Source: DATFVA01 sp963764235 (GTDB taxonomy: Bacteria; Bacteroidota; Ignavibacteria; Ignavibacteriales; Ignavibacteriaceae). From it: 64,000 nucleotides of DNA. Position 1 is the first letter of the stretch. Each line of letters starts with the position of its first letter. The notes beneath the pieces are model-generated. The model searched no databases. It was not told the origin of the DNA and saw only the letters and a list, made by a program, of their open reading frames with translations. Where the stretch lies: positions 729,960 through 793,959 of the forward strand of contig CAVXRO010000006.1 of assembly GCA_963764235.1 (NCBI GenBank), in the 5' to 3' direction. A program made the translations under genes and the position numbers. Below, piece after piece: positions 52,882 to 62,801 of the stretch.

Positions 52882-53009
52882 TCTTATCTATCCGCCTAGT
52901 CTCCGCCTTTTATGCACCTTTTGGACTCAAAATGAGACACTCAAAAACAGCCAAAAAACGCAATTTTTCGTTTTTGAAGAAATCAATAGTATGATAAAAT
53001 GTCAGTGCC

Positions 53010-54200
53010 TTAAATCCCGAACTCTTCTTTTGCCTCTTTAAATTTTGATATCGCGAAGTCGAGATCTTCCTTCGTATGAGCCGCGGAAATCTGAACTCTA
53101 ATACGCGCTGTTCCTTTCGGCACCACAGGATAAAAGAAACCGATTACATAAACACCTTTCTCAAGCAGACTTGCCGCCATCTTCTGTGCAAGCACCGCAT
53201 CACCGAGCATTATCGGAACAATAGGATGCGTGCCCGGCTTAATATTCAATCCTGCTTTCGATATTCCCTCACGGAAATACTTCGTATTCTCTTCAAGCTT
53301 ATCTCTTAAATGAGTATTTGCACTCAGCATTTCAAGTACTTTGATTGAGGCCGAAACAATTGAAGGAGCAACAGTATTTGAGAATAAATAAGGACGGCTT
53401 CTTTGTCTCAGCATATCAACAATCTCTTTCCTTGCGCTTGTATAACCGCCGCTCGCTCCGCCGAGAGCTTTTCCGAGCGTACCGGTGATAATATCAACCC
53501 TTCCCATTACGCCGTTATATTCATGTGTTCCTTTACCATGCTTGCCCATAAATCCCACTGCATGTGAGTCATCCACCATTACCATCGCATCATATTTATC
53601 GGCCAGGTCACATATTCCTTTCAGGTTGGCAATGGTACCATCCATCGAGAATACTCCGTCAGTAGCAATAAGTATATTTCTTATCTTAGCCTCACGAGCC
53701 TCTTTCAACTTTGCCTCAAGATCATTCATATCATTGTTCTTATAACGATAGCGCTGTGCCTTGCATAACCTGACGCCGTCGATTATACTGGCGTGGTTCA
53801 GCTCATCGCTGATAACAGCATCCTCCTCTGAAAGTATAGTTTCAAACAAGCCTCCGTTAGCATCGAAGCAGGATGTATAAAGAATAGTGTCTTCCGTTTC
53901 GAGGAACCGGGATATTTTCTGTTCAAGCTCTTTATGAATTTCCTGGGTGCCGCAGATGAAGCGTACCGACGACAAACCGTAGCCCCACTTATCAAAGCTT
54001 TCTTTTGCCGCCTGGATAATTGTGGGGTTATCTGCCAGCCCCAGATAATTATTCGCGCACATATTCAGAACCTGCTTGCCCCCCTTGACTTCGATGGTAG
54101 CTTTCTGGGGACTGGTGATTACGCGTTCTTTCTTGTATAATCCTTCTTCCTCTATTCCATTAAGAATATTCTGGTAATGCTGTCTTGTACTATCAGTCAT
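53010..54200 (-). CDS. kbl: Glycine C-acetyltransferase (2-amino-3-ketobutyrate CoA ligase)
   Basis: 396 aa, alpha-oxoamine synthase family. Seen: NMCANNYLGLADNP, GYGLSSVRFICGTQEIHKEL, SDELNHASIIDGVRLCKAQR, MVDDSHAVGFMGKHGKGTHE and the PLP-lysine segment IITGTLGKALGGASGG. It splits 2-amino-3-oxobutyrate with CoA into glycine and acetyl-CoA. It lies 29 bases downstream of tdh on the same strand, so the two form the complete threonine-to-glycine degradation route. GGAGGGAATTC before the ATG supports the start. Confidence 0.95.
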   Translation of the reverse strand: MTDSTRQHYQNILNGIEEEGLYKKERVITSPQKATIEVKGGKQVLNMCANNYLGLADNPTIIQAAKESFDKWGYGLSSVRFICGTQEIHKELEQKISRFLETEDTILYTSCFDANGGLFETILSEEDAVISDELNHASIIDGVRLCKAQRYRYKNNDMNDLEAKLKEAREAKIRNILIATDGVFSMDGTIANLKGICDLADKYDAMVMVDDSHAVGFMGKHGKGTHEYNGVMGRVDIITGTLGKALGGASGGYTSARKEIVDMLRQRSRPYLFSNTVAPSIVSASIKVLEMLSANTHLRDKLEENTKYFREGISKAGLNIKPGTHPIVPIMLGDAVLAQKMAASLLEKGVYVIGFFYPVVPKGTARIRVQISAAHTKEDLDFAISKFKEAKEEFGI

Positions 54201-54229
54201 TTGAATTCCCTCCGGTTTTTGATGGAATA

Positions 54230-55270
54230 TTATTCCATCCAGTTCAAAATTATTTTTCCTGAATTTCCTGATCTCATTATATCAAATCCCTGCTCAAAAT
54301 CTTTGTATGAAAAATGATGAGTAATAACGGGAGTAATATCGAGTCCGCTCTGAACCATTGCCTGCATCTTGTACCATGTCTCAAACATCTCTCTTCCGTA
54401 AATTCCCTTAAGATGAAGTCCGTTAAAAATAACCTTCTCCCAGTTCACAGCCGTGTTGGCGGGCAAAAGGCCAAGCAGGGCGATCTTTCCACCGTGGAAC
54501 ATAACTTCAATCATGTCATTTAATGCACGGGGACTGCCGGACATTTCGAGTCCCACATCAAAACCTTCCTTCATTCCCAGTTCATTAACTATATCTGACA
54601 GTTTTTCCTTAGAAACATCCACAGCGCGTGTTACCCCGACTTTCTTTGCCAGGTCAAGCCGGTAAGGATTAAGATCCGTTATAACAACATTCCTGGCTCC
54701 TGCGTGTTTTGCAATTGCAGCTGCCATAATACCAATGGGGCCTGCGCCTGTTATAAGTACATCCTCGCCGAGCAGGTCGAACGAAAGCGCAGTGTGGGTT
54801 GCATTTCCGAACGGATCGAAGATTGAGAATAAATCTTCCGGGATCCTCGGATCGCAGTGCCAGACGTTAGTAACAGGAATTGAGAGGAAATCGGCAAAGC
54901 AGCCTGGACGGTTAACGCCGACGCCCCTGGTATTAGGACAAAGATGTCTTCTTCCCGCACGGCAGTTACGGCAGTGCCCGCATACAATATGACCTTCTCC
55001 GCTCACCAGCTCGCCGATATTAACATCCTGCACATTTGAACCCATGTCAACAATCTCACCCACGTATTCATGTCCCGTTACCATTGGAACTGGAATAGTT
55101 TTCTGAGCCCATTCATCCCAGTTATATATGTGTATATCTGTGCCGCATATAGAGGTTTTGTGAATTTTAATCAGAACATCGTTAACTCCCACTTCAGGAA
55201 CCGGCACCTCATCCATCCAGATGCCCGGCTTAGCATATTTTTTAACAAGAGCTTTCATTTTTTGAGGCAT
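54230..55270 (-). CDS. tdh: L-threonine 3-dehydrogenase
   Basis: 346 aa, zinc-dependent medium-chain dehydrogenase. Catalytic zinc region: TSICGTDIHIYNWDEWAQ and GHEYVGEI. Structural zinc loop: CGHCRNCRAGRRHLC. NAD-binding: VLITGAGPIGIMAAAIAKHA. The combination with the typical Tdh start MKALVKKYAKPGIWMDEVPV is diagnostic. It oxidises L-threonine to 2-amino-3-oxobutyrate, which kbl then cleaves. It is the first gene of the tdh-kbl operon. Confidence 0.95.
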   Translation of the reverse strand: MPQKMKALVKKYAKPGIWMDEVPVPEVGVNDVLIKIHKTSICGTDIHIYNWDEWAQKTIPVPMVTGHEYVGEIVDMGSNVQDVNIGELVSGEGHIVCGHCRNCRAGRRHLCPNTRGVGVNRPGCFADFLSIPVTNVWHCDPRIPEDLFSIFDPFGNATHTALSFDLLGEDVLITGAGPIGIMAAAIAKHAGARNVVITDLNPYRLDLAKKVGVTRAVDVSKEKLSDIVNELGMKEGFDVGLEMSGSPRALNDMIEVMFHGGKIALLGLLPANTAVNWEKVIFNGLHLKGIYGREMFETWYKMQAMVQSGLDITPVITHHFSYKDFEQGFDIMRSGNSGKIILNWME

Positions 55271-55475
55271 AAATAATTCCTTCGCGAGTCTTTACTGAAT
55301 TGATATAATAGTAAATAATAAAAATGAAATTTTCAGATTTTGTGACATTAAAATTAGATATTAGCGGGACAAAGGACAAGGAGGGGAATTGAAGATCGAA
55401 TAGTTAAGCATCCCGAAAAGACAGAGTAATACTGCATAGATCAGCGTCACTCTTTAAATTAATAACCAGTCTGGT

Positions 55476-55892
55476 TCAGATGATAGAATAAAGGGCGAAG
55501 TCGGAGTTCATAAGAAGTCCCGGGGAATTTTTATGAATACTCATCTTTTCTTCAAACCACTTTATTTCTATACCGTTTATTTCGGCTGTTGTTCTCAGCC
55601 AGCTGATTTCATTATCAGTTACCCTGTTGTCTGAAAAGGCAAGCCTCAGGCCGTCATCCACAAAAGATTCCGCAATTTTCTTATCCGAGAACTTTATCGG
55701 TTCATCCGTTATATACTTATTATTCAGAAGGCTCTTTATGACATCTTCATAAAAATCACTTGCGAACCCAAGCTTAACCGATATATTTTTTATTATTTTC
55801 TTTTCAGATTCTGCTAACTGATTATCCTTCCTGGCAGTAATTAATAAACCTTTTAAGTAGTTACTCTTATCAATAATTGGTATTTCCATCAA
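55476..55892 (-). CDS. TerB-like helical protein
   Basis: 138 aa, all-helical, cytoplasmic. The segment YLKGLLITARKDNQLAESEK with later IIKNISVKLGF and LRLAFSDNRVTDNEISWLRT looks like a duplicated TerB/DjlA-type helical repeat with the acidic DNRVTDNEI turn. Such domains occur in tellurite-resistance and stress proteins, but the role of stand-alone copies is not known. The start has two consecutive ATG codons. The gene stands alone between tdh and a T9SS cargo gene. Confidence 0.55.
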   Translation of the reverse strand: MMEIPIIDKSNYLKGLLITARKDNQLAESEKKIIKNISVKLGFASDFYEDVIKSLLNNKYITDEPIKFSDKKIAESFVDDGLRLAFSDNRVTDNEISWLRTTAEINGIEIKWFEEKMSIHKNSPGLLMNSDFALYSII

Positions 55893-55987
55893 ATTCCCTG
55901 AATTACTTTTCGATATCTAAACTAAGAAAAAAAAGAACTTATACAAATTCATAAATTTTTCATTTATAAATCTAACGCTTTCAAACA

Positions 55988-56016
55988 TAAAAAACCCCGC
56001 AATAAGATTGCGGGGT
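55988..56016 (-). terminator. Rho-independent terminator of the Omp28/PKD gene
   Basis: On the minus strand ACCCCGCAA, 5-base loop, TTGCGGGGT forms a perfect 9-bp stem (56016 to 55994), followed by a T-run. It starts 27 bases after the gene's stop codon. Confidence 0.88.
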
Positions 56017-56042
56017 AAATCTCACACGATTCAGGGTAAAAA

Positions 56043-58328
56043 TTACTTCAGCAGCATCATCTTGCGGGTTTGAACAAAATCTCCTGCTTTCAGCTTATAA
56101 AGGTAAATTCCACTGGAAAGTTTTGAGGCGTTAAATTTTATCGAATAATGACTAGCCTGCTGATTTTCATTTACCAGTGAGGCTACTTCTCGTCCCAGTA
56201 AATCATAAATTTTCAATGTAACAAAGGATTTTACCGGGAGGTCGTAATTAATAGTAGTTGCCGGGTTAAAAGGATTCGGGTAGTTTTGCGATAAATCGAA
56301 ACTGACGGGAGTAGGAATGTTTTCAACCAGCACCTCATCAGAGTACTGGAAGCTGCCATCAAAATCCATCTGCTTCAATCTGTAGGCAAAGGTTCCATTA
56401 AGGTTAGTCAGGTTGTCGGTAAACGAATATTCATGAAGAGCTGTTGTAGTCCCGTTGCCCTCTTTAAAACCTATAAATTGCCAGGTTCCTTCACTATTCG
56501 GGGTAACAATATTTCTTTGAATTTCAAATCCGCGGTTATTTGTTTCAGTTGCCGTAGTCCATTTCAGAGAAACCTTACCATTTGAGGCTGTCGCAGTGAA
56601 AGATGTCAGTTCAGCCGGCAGGATTGTGCTTGTCATAAAATTATCTATTATGAAGTTGTAATCCGAAGCCAGGGCGGTATTATCGAACCTGTAGGGACGT
56701 CCAGCTATAAATGTGAAAACTCCCTCATCTGCTTTATGAAGAGTGAATCCGGCTATGTAACCGGTTGAAGCATTGTCATCAAAGATCGGGACTGCTTCAG
56801 ATGAAGCACCCAGTGTGGCGAAATGTACAAGGTTGTTAGTCCCTACCGCCGGTACATCTACCAGGTTCGGATCAACCGCCAGCAGCGAGTTGATTTGCAA
56901 GTCACCCGTTAAAGATGTTACACCGCAGTAGCTCCTGAGATCAACATTAAAGAAATGAGATCCATACCTGCAGGCAAGAAGAAAGTTGCCGCCTGCCTGA
57001 ACATACTCCAACACCTGGTTTGCATCATAAAATGCTAAATCTCCGCCGTAATCATTTCCAATCCAGATCACTTTCTGATACTGGTGAAGGAGAGAATTCG
57101 GCACTGACTGGTTGAACAAATCGACCCTCTGAATATTGGGATTTGACAAATAATCAAATCCCTGGTTGCCGAACAGATCCCATACATCAACCTGGTGATC
57201 TCCGAAGCAGGCAGAGCTGCTGTAGAAACTTTCCATTTCAGCAGGATAGGTTGCATATTCGATTCCGTTGACTACAAGTATAGCAGAACTTCTGCCGACT
57301 GTATGAATATAATTATCAAGAGTTCGTGTATAGGAATTTGTTCCGTCGCTCACGGTAAGAGAGACAGTATAACTGCCTTCAGCCGTATATGTCCAGGAAG
57401 GATTTTCGTCCTGTGAATCGATAGTTCCGTCATTATCAAAATCCCAATCCCATGATAAAATAGGGCCGCTATTGCTTTCTGTAGAATAATCGGTAAAGTT
57501 CACTGTCATAGGGAGACCGCCGATAGTCTGATCTGCCGCGAAAGCGGCATTGAGGTTATCGGAATATTCAGCGTCAGTCATTTCAGATTGAAATACTTCT
57601 TTTGTATCGTCATCCTGAATGAAAGCTACAATACGAAGACTGTCCATATTTACCTGGTTCAAAAACCCGGTTGAAGGAATAAAGCTGAAGTCCATCTCAA
57701 TCGTCTCACCCGGAGCCGGGATTGCGAGGAGTGTCCCATGTCCGTCAGGCAGCATCTTCCTTGTAATACTATAAAATACTGACTCTCCGTTTGGCTGGGG
57801 GGGTGAAAAAGAAACAGATTTTTCTGTGATGCCCACCTGCAGCTTAACATTCTCACCGAAAACCGTTACATCATTTGCATCTCTATTGATAACTACATGC
57901 ACATTAATAACGTTATTCGAAAATATTTCGGGAGTTATAACTAAGCTGAAAGGTGAAAATTCGGCATTCCCATTATTAACCGCGTTAATAAAAGCAGATG
58001 AGCCGGAGCCTGTATTAAAATTGACCCCGTTTAACTCAATCCAGGGTACCGAAGTAACTCCGTAGAAACCCCTGCGCAGATTATTATCATTACTATTCAG
58101 AAGATACATCGGATCGTAATTGATAGGCCAGTCAACGTTATAAACTATGTGTGTTATTAAACCTGAATTCACAAGATCGTGAGTAGTAGCATTATACCAG
58201 GCATTATTAAGCGTTGCGCAGGGGCCGCAGCCTGAATTGGTAAACCTCTCAATAAGTGTTTTTTTATCGTGTGCATATGAAGGTATTATCAAAGCACAGA
58301 TAAACAATATTAGTAACAGTTTTTTCAT
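56043..58328 (-). CDS. Omp28-like thioredoxin-fold protein with PKD and T9SS sorting domains
   Basis: About 761 aa from the ATG at 58328, chosen for GAGGAGTCC upstream and the MKKLLLILFICALIIPSYA signal peptide; the open frame extends 30 codons further. The N-terminal region has a thioredoxin-like CXXC motif (ERFTNSGCGPCATLN) as in Omp28-related outer-membrane proteins. A PKD domain follows (about 275-345, WDWDFDNDGTIDSQDENPSW), then an unassigned region, a linker similar to that of the C25 protease (LTSFTATASNGKVSLKWTTA) and the type-A sorting domain (NYPNPFNPATTINY). It is secreted; whether the CXXC is redox active is unknown. Confidence 0.82.
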   Translation of the reverse strand: MKKLLLILFICALIIPSYAHDKKTLIERFTNSGCGPCATLNNAWYNATTHDLVNSGLITHIVYNVDWPINYDPMYLLNSNDNNLRRGFYGVTSVPWIELNGVNFNTGSGSSAFINAVNNGNAEFSPFSLVITPEIFSNNVINVHVVINRDANDVTVFGENVKLQVGITEKSVSFSPPQPNGESVFYSITRKMLPDGHGTLLAIPAPGETIEMDFSFIPSTGFLNQVNMDSLRIVAFIQDDDTKEVFQSEMTDAEYSDNLNAAFAADQTIGGLPMTVNFTDYSTESNSGPILSWDWDFDNDGTIDSQDENPSWTYTAEGSYTVSLTVSDGTNSYTRTLDNYIHTVGRSSAILVVNGIEYATYPAEMESFYSSSACFGDHQVDVWDLFGNQGFDYLSNPNIQRVDLFNQSVPNSLLHQYQKVIWIGNDYGGDLAFYDANQVLEYVQAGGNFLLACRYGSHFFNVDLRSYCGVTSLTGDLQINSLLAVDPNLVDVPAVGTNNLVHFATLGASSEAVPIFDDNASTGYIAGFTLHKADEGVFTFIAGRPYRFDNTALASDYNFIIDNFMTSTILPAELTSFTATASNGKVSLKWTTATETNNRGFEIQRNIVTPNSEGTWQFIGFKEGNGTTTALHEYSFTDNLTNLNGTFAYRLKQMDFDGSFQYSDEVLVENIPTPVSFDLSQNYPNPFNPATTINYDLPVKSFVTLKIYDLLGREVASLVNENQQASHYSIKFNASKLSSGIYLYKLKAGDFVQTRKMMLLK

Positions 58329-58532
58329 TGAGGACTCCTCTTTTTTTGTATTTATACTTAAAACCTGAACGAATTTACGAAATAATTTAATCGATGGGTA
58401 CATAAATGTTACATTCATGTAATAATAATTTGCCCTGATGAATTAAAATTTATGTACCACCTTGTTCTCTTTTATTATTAAATTTGTATATAATTTTTTA
58501 ATGAATAACCTCTTGATAAAGGGAGAAGAAAA

Positions 58533-59924
58533 ATGGATTACAGAACCGAAACAGACAGTATGGGGGAGATTAAAGTTCCCACAGATAAATATTACGGCGC
58601 ACAAACAGCAAGATCTCTTATGAATTTTAAGATAGGAGGGGACAGGTTCCCCCGTGAGCTTATAAGGGCACTTGGAATACTGAAAAAGGCTGCCGCACTT
58701 ACCAATAAAGAACTCGGTATCCTTCCTGCCGAAAAAGCCGACCTTATAGTGAAAGCAGCAGATGAGGTTATCGACGGAAAACTCGATGAGCATTTCCCGC
58801 TTGTTGTTTGGCAGACCGGAAGCGGTACTCAGACTAATATGAATGCAAATGAGGTAATCTCAAATCGTGCTATCGAACTTGCAGGCGGGGTGATGGGGAG
58901 CAAAAAACCAATTCACCCGAATGACGATGTAAACAAGGCGCAATCATCCAACGATACATTCCCGACCGCTATGCACATTGCCGCAGTTGAAGAGATCCAC
59001 CGCAGACTTATCCCGATGGTAACCAAACTTCGCGATGCACTCGCAGCGAAATCAGAGGAGTTTAAGGATATAATTAAGATCGGCCGTACTCACCTGATGG
59101 ATGCTACTCCTCTTACATTGGGACAGGAGTTTAGCGGCTATGTTCAGCAGCTGACCAACGGGTTGGAAAGAATAAATGGCTCGCTTCCACATCTCTATGA
59201 ACTGGCGCTGGGCGGCACCGCTGTAGGTACAGGTCTGAACACTCACCCTGAATTTGCGCTAAGAGCTGCGGCTAAAATTGCCGAACTTACCGGCAAGCCC
59301 TTTAAATCTGCAAGGAATAAATTTGAATCTCTCGCTGCACACGATGCTCTTGTTGAATTCCACGGGGTATTAAAAACCCTTGCGGTTTCACTTATGAAAA
59401 TTGCTAATGATGTAAGATGGCTGGGATCAGGACCAAGATGCGGAATCGGCGAGCTTCAGCTTCCCGAAAACGAACCGGGCAGTTGGATCATGCCTGGGAA
59501 GGTAAACCCCACACAGTCTGAAGCGATGACTATGGTATGCACACAGGTATTCGGCAACGATGTCGCTGTTAACTTTGGCGGCGCAAGCGGCAACTTTGAG
59601 CTTAATGTTTTCAAGCCTGTCATTATCTTCAATGTTCTTAATTCAACACGACTTATAGCAGATGCCTGCGAAAGTTTCACAGATAACTGTGTGGTCGGTA
59701 TTGAAGCTAATAAGACAAATATTAAAAAGAATCTTGAGAATTCCCTGATGCTGGTAACCGCGCTCAACCCTCACATTGGATATGATAATGCAGCAAAGGT
59801 TGCCAAGAAAGCACACAAGGAACACACAACATTGAAAGAAGCTGCTATTGCACTCAATCTTCTTACAGCAGAGAAATTCGATGAAGTAGTAAGGCCTGAA
59901 AATATGATCGGCCCGAAGAAATAA
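58533..59924 (+). CDS. fumC: Class II fumarate hydratase
   Basis: 463 aa. It interconverts fumarate and malate in the TCA cycle. Seen: the N-terminal TETDSMGEIKVPTDKYYGAQ, GSGTQTNMNANEV (substrate loop), HPNDDVNKAQSSNDTFPTAM, GRTHLMDATPLTLGQEF with the conserved His, and the signature loop. That loop reads PGSWIMPGKVNPTQ: the catalytic Ser317 is kept but the next residue, Ser in essentially all family members, is Trp318. GGGAGAAGAAAA precedes the ATG. A terminator follows at 59939. Confidence 0.95.
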   Translation: MDYRTETDSMGEIKVPTDKYYGAQTARSLMNFKIGGDRFPRELIRALGILKKAAALTNKELGILPAEKADLIVKAADEVIDGKLDEHFPLVVWQTGSGTQTNMNANEVISNRAIELAGGVMGSKKPIHPNDDVNKAQSSNDTFPTAMHIAAVEEIHRRLIPMVTKLRDALAAKSEEFKDIIKIGRTHLMDATPLTLGQEFSGYVQQLTNGLERINGSLPHLYELALGGTAVGTGLNTHPEFALRAAAKIAELTGKPFKSARNKFESLAAHDALVEFHGVLKTLAVSLMKIANDVRWLGSGPRCGIGELQLPENEPGSWIMPGKVNPTQSEAMTMVCTQVFGNDVAVNFGGASGNFELNVFKPVIIFNVLNSTRLIADACESFTDNCVVGIEANKTNIKKNLENSLMLVTALNPHIGYDNAAKVAKKAHKEHTTLKEAAIALNLLTAEKFDEVVRPENMIGPKK

Positions 59925-59938
59925 TCATATTGTCATAT

Positions 59939-59972
59939 AAAAAAAGGCGACCTGTTATGGGGCGCCTTTTTA
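59939..59972 (+). terminator. Rho-independent terminator between fumC and katG
   Basis: AAAAAGGCG (59941-59949) and CGCCTTTTT (59963-59971) form a perfect 9-bp stem with a 13-base apical region that pairs further. A- and T-runs at both ends allow it to work in both directions for the convergent genes. Confidence 0.8.
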
Positions 59973-59995
59973 ATTTATGTATTAAGGGAATCTAA

Positions 59996-62254
59996 TTATT
60001 TCAGCTCGAACCTATCGAGATTCATCACTTTGTTCCAGGCTGTCACAAAGTCTTTTACAAACTTCTTACCTCCATCTTCGCACGCATACACTTCAGCCAG
60101 AGCCCGAAGCTCGGAATTAGATCCAAAGATAAGATCAACGCGGGTGCCTGTCCATTTCACTTTCCGGTTTTGCGGTCGCGGCCTTCAAATACATCGTGTG
60201 TCATCTGAAACTGCCTTCCAGGTGGTGCCCATAGTCCAGTAGGTTTACAAAGAAGTCGTTGGTCAGAACGCCCGGACGTTTTGGTAAAAACGCCATGCTT
60301 TGAATTATCGTAATTGGTATTCAGCACGCGCATCCCGCCTATCAGAACCGTCATTTCAGGAGCTGTCAGAGTCAAAAGCTGTGCACGGTCAACCAGCATT
60401 TCTTCGGCTGATGCTGTATAGCCTTTGCTCTTCATAATAATTGCGAAATCCGTCAGCCAGGGTTCGAGAGGGCCGAAAGCATCCACATCGGTTTGCTCCT
60501 GCGAAGCATCAGTGCGTCCGGGAGTAAAAGGAACCTTCACATCATGTCCGGCATCTTTAGCTGCTTTTTCAACAGCTGCACAGCCGCCCAGAACGATCAG
60601 GTCGGCCAGTGAAACTCTTTTGTTTCCGGACTGATCATTATTGAATTCTTTCTGAATGCTCTTAAGTTTCTTCAGAACTTTAGCCAGTTGGGCCGGATTA
60701 TTTACTTCCCAATTTTTCTGCGGCGCCAGACGAATACGTGCACCGTTGGCACCTCCCCGTTTATCGGAGCCGCGGAAAGTAGATGCTGAAGCCCAGGCAG
60801 TGGATACCAGCTGAGAAACAGACAATCCTGAATCAAGAATCTTATTCTTGAGATTCAGCGATATCTTGCTCGTTAATCAGTTCATGATCAACAGCCGGGA
60901 TAGGATCCTGCCAGATCAGATCTTCTTCCGGCACTTCCGGACCAAGGTAGCGTGACTTTCGGCCCCATATCGCGGTGTGTAAGTTTAAACCAGGCCCGGG
61001 CAAAGGCATCAGCAAACTCATCCGGATTTTCATAGAAGTGTCTTGAAATTTTTTCATAATCCGGATCGAAACTTAAGGAGAGATCGGTGGTGAGCATAAA
61101 CGGTGCATGTTTTTTTGAAGGATCGTGAGCATCGGGCACAAGTACCTGCACCTGCACCATCCTTAGGTTTCCATTGATGTGCGCCTGCAGGGCTCTTTGT
61201 TAGTTCCCATTCATAGCCAAACAGGTTTTCAAAGAAGTTGTTGCTCCACTTGGTTGGTGTGGTGGTCCATGCACCTTCCAGGCCGCTGGTAATGGTATCG
61301 TCTCCAGAGCCGGTGCCAAAGCTGTTTTTCCAGCCCAGGCCCATGTTCCTCAATAGCTGCACCTGCGGGTTCAGGACCAACATATTCATTGGGGTCTGCC
61401 GGCGCCGTGGGTTTTACCAAAAGTATGTCCTCCGGCAATAAGGGCTACGGTTTCATAATCATTCATAGCCATACGGCCAAAAGTTTCGCGGATATCATGT
61501 GCTGCTGCAACCGGATCGGGATTACCGTTAGGCCCTTCAGGGTTTACATAGATCAGTCCCATCTGAGAGGCCGCAAGTGGATTTTCCAGATCGCGCTCGC
61601 CTGAATAGCGGTCTTATTTCCAAGCCATTCACCTTCCGAACCCCAATAAATATCTTCTTCGGGGTTCCCAACATCTTCGCGGCCACCGCCAAAACCAAAG
61701 GTTTTAAATCCCATAGATTCCAGTGCGCAGTTGCCTGCAAGGATCATCAGGTCGGCCCAGGAGATCTTCTTGCCGTATTTCTTTTTAATCGGCCAGAGCA
61801 GCAAGCGTGCCTTATCGAGGTTCGCATTATCAGGCCAGCTGTTAAGCGGTGCAAAGCGCTGGGTTCCTGTACCTGCCGCCTCCGCGTCCATCTGCAATAC
61901 GGTAAGTACCCGCACTATGCCAGGCCATACGGATAAAGAAAGGTCCATAATGACCATAATCTGCCGGCCACCAATCCTGCGATTGGTCATCAGGTCAAAA
62001 ATATCCTTTTTTACAGCTTTCAGATCGAGTGTTTTAAATTCTTCAGCATAGTTGAATTCTTCTCCCATCGGGTTTGACAGGGGAGAATGCTGACGAAGGA
62101 TGTTCAGATTTAATTGATTCGGCCACCAATCGCGGTTGCGTGTTCCGCCGCCGGCACCGTGTTTTAGTGCTCCGGTGGTGAAAGGGCACTGGGCTTCGCC
62201 CTGGTTGAGAGTGTCAACTACTTTCCCGGGGATTTTATCTTCTTTTTTTCCCAT
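59996..62254 (-). pseudogene. katG: Catalase-peroxidase katG, broken by about ten frameshifts
   Basis: Full-length KatG is recognisable across three frames: MGKKEDKIPG start, DWWPADYGHYGPFFIRMAWH with the distal His/Trp pocket, AGTGTQRFAPLNSW, GGHTFGKTHGA with the proximal heme His, FAIIMKSKGYTASAEEMLVD, and the end NKVMNLDRFELK at TAA 59996. Frame changes occur near 61985, 61873, 61618, 61420, 61345, 61150, 60960, 60850, 60270, 60215 and 60175. The total length (2259 bases, a multiple of three) equals an intact gene and protein similarity stays high in every piece. This is either very recent decay or local indel errors in the consensus. The intact enzyme would destroy hydrogen peroxide. Confidence 0.88.
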
Positions 62255-62556
62255 TATTTTTCCTCTTATTAATTAATGAATAATAAAAAATGAATAACTA
62301 ATAAATAAACTTGTAAAAGTTTAAGTGTAAAATTTCATTTGGGGGTTTTTGCTCAACAGATCAAAATTTAAAGAATAAATGATAGTATAACAAGGCAATC
62401 AAAATCCGCAAAACAGGTTATAATTTATAGATAGTATAACAATCTGATTGCTGTTTTAGTTCGCACAGTGTAATTAAAAATATTGCAGGATATACCCGGA
62501 ATTGTTGCACAAGGTCACAATTTCCTGGAAAATTCCCCTTTCCCCCAACAATTATT
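62255..62556. promoter_or_regulatory. katG upstream region with a 13-bp direct repeat
   Basis: GATAGTATAACAA occurs at 62381-62393 and again at 62430-62442, 49 bases apart. Between them, TATAATTTATA (62420-62430) is near-palindromic and reminiscent of, but not a good match to, a PerR box. CAATCA (62395-62400) and TGATTG (62445-62450) are complementary. The sites lie 125-195 bases before the katG start. No gene is visible in this gap. Confidence 0.35.
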
Positions 62557-62801
62557 CTACCTCAGAAGCATCATCGCTTTCGTTTCCTGAAGGCTGTTAA
62601 CCTCGATCGAATAAAAATAAATCCCGCTGGATAGATTCTTTCCATCGAACACAACTTTATGACTGCCGGCGTATTCGTATCCATCAACCAGCACGGTGAT
62701 ACGGTTCCCCAGAATATCGTATACATATAGTGAACCCCAAAAACTGGACAATAATTTAAGGTGGAAAAATCTTAAATTTATATAAGCCAAAGGAGGCTAA
62801 A

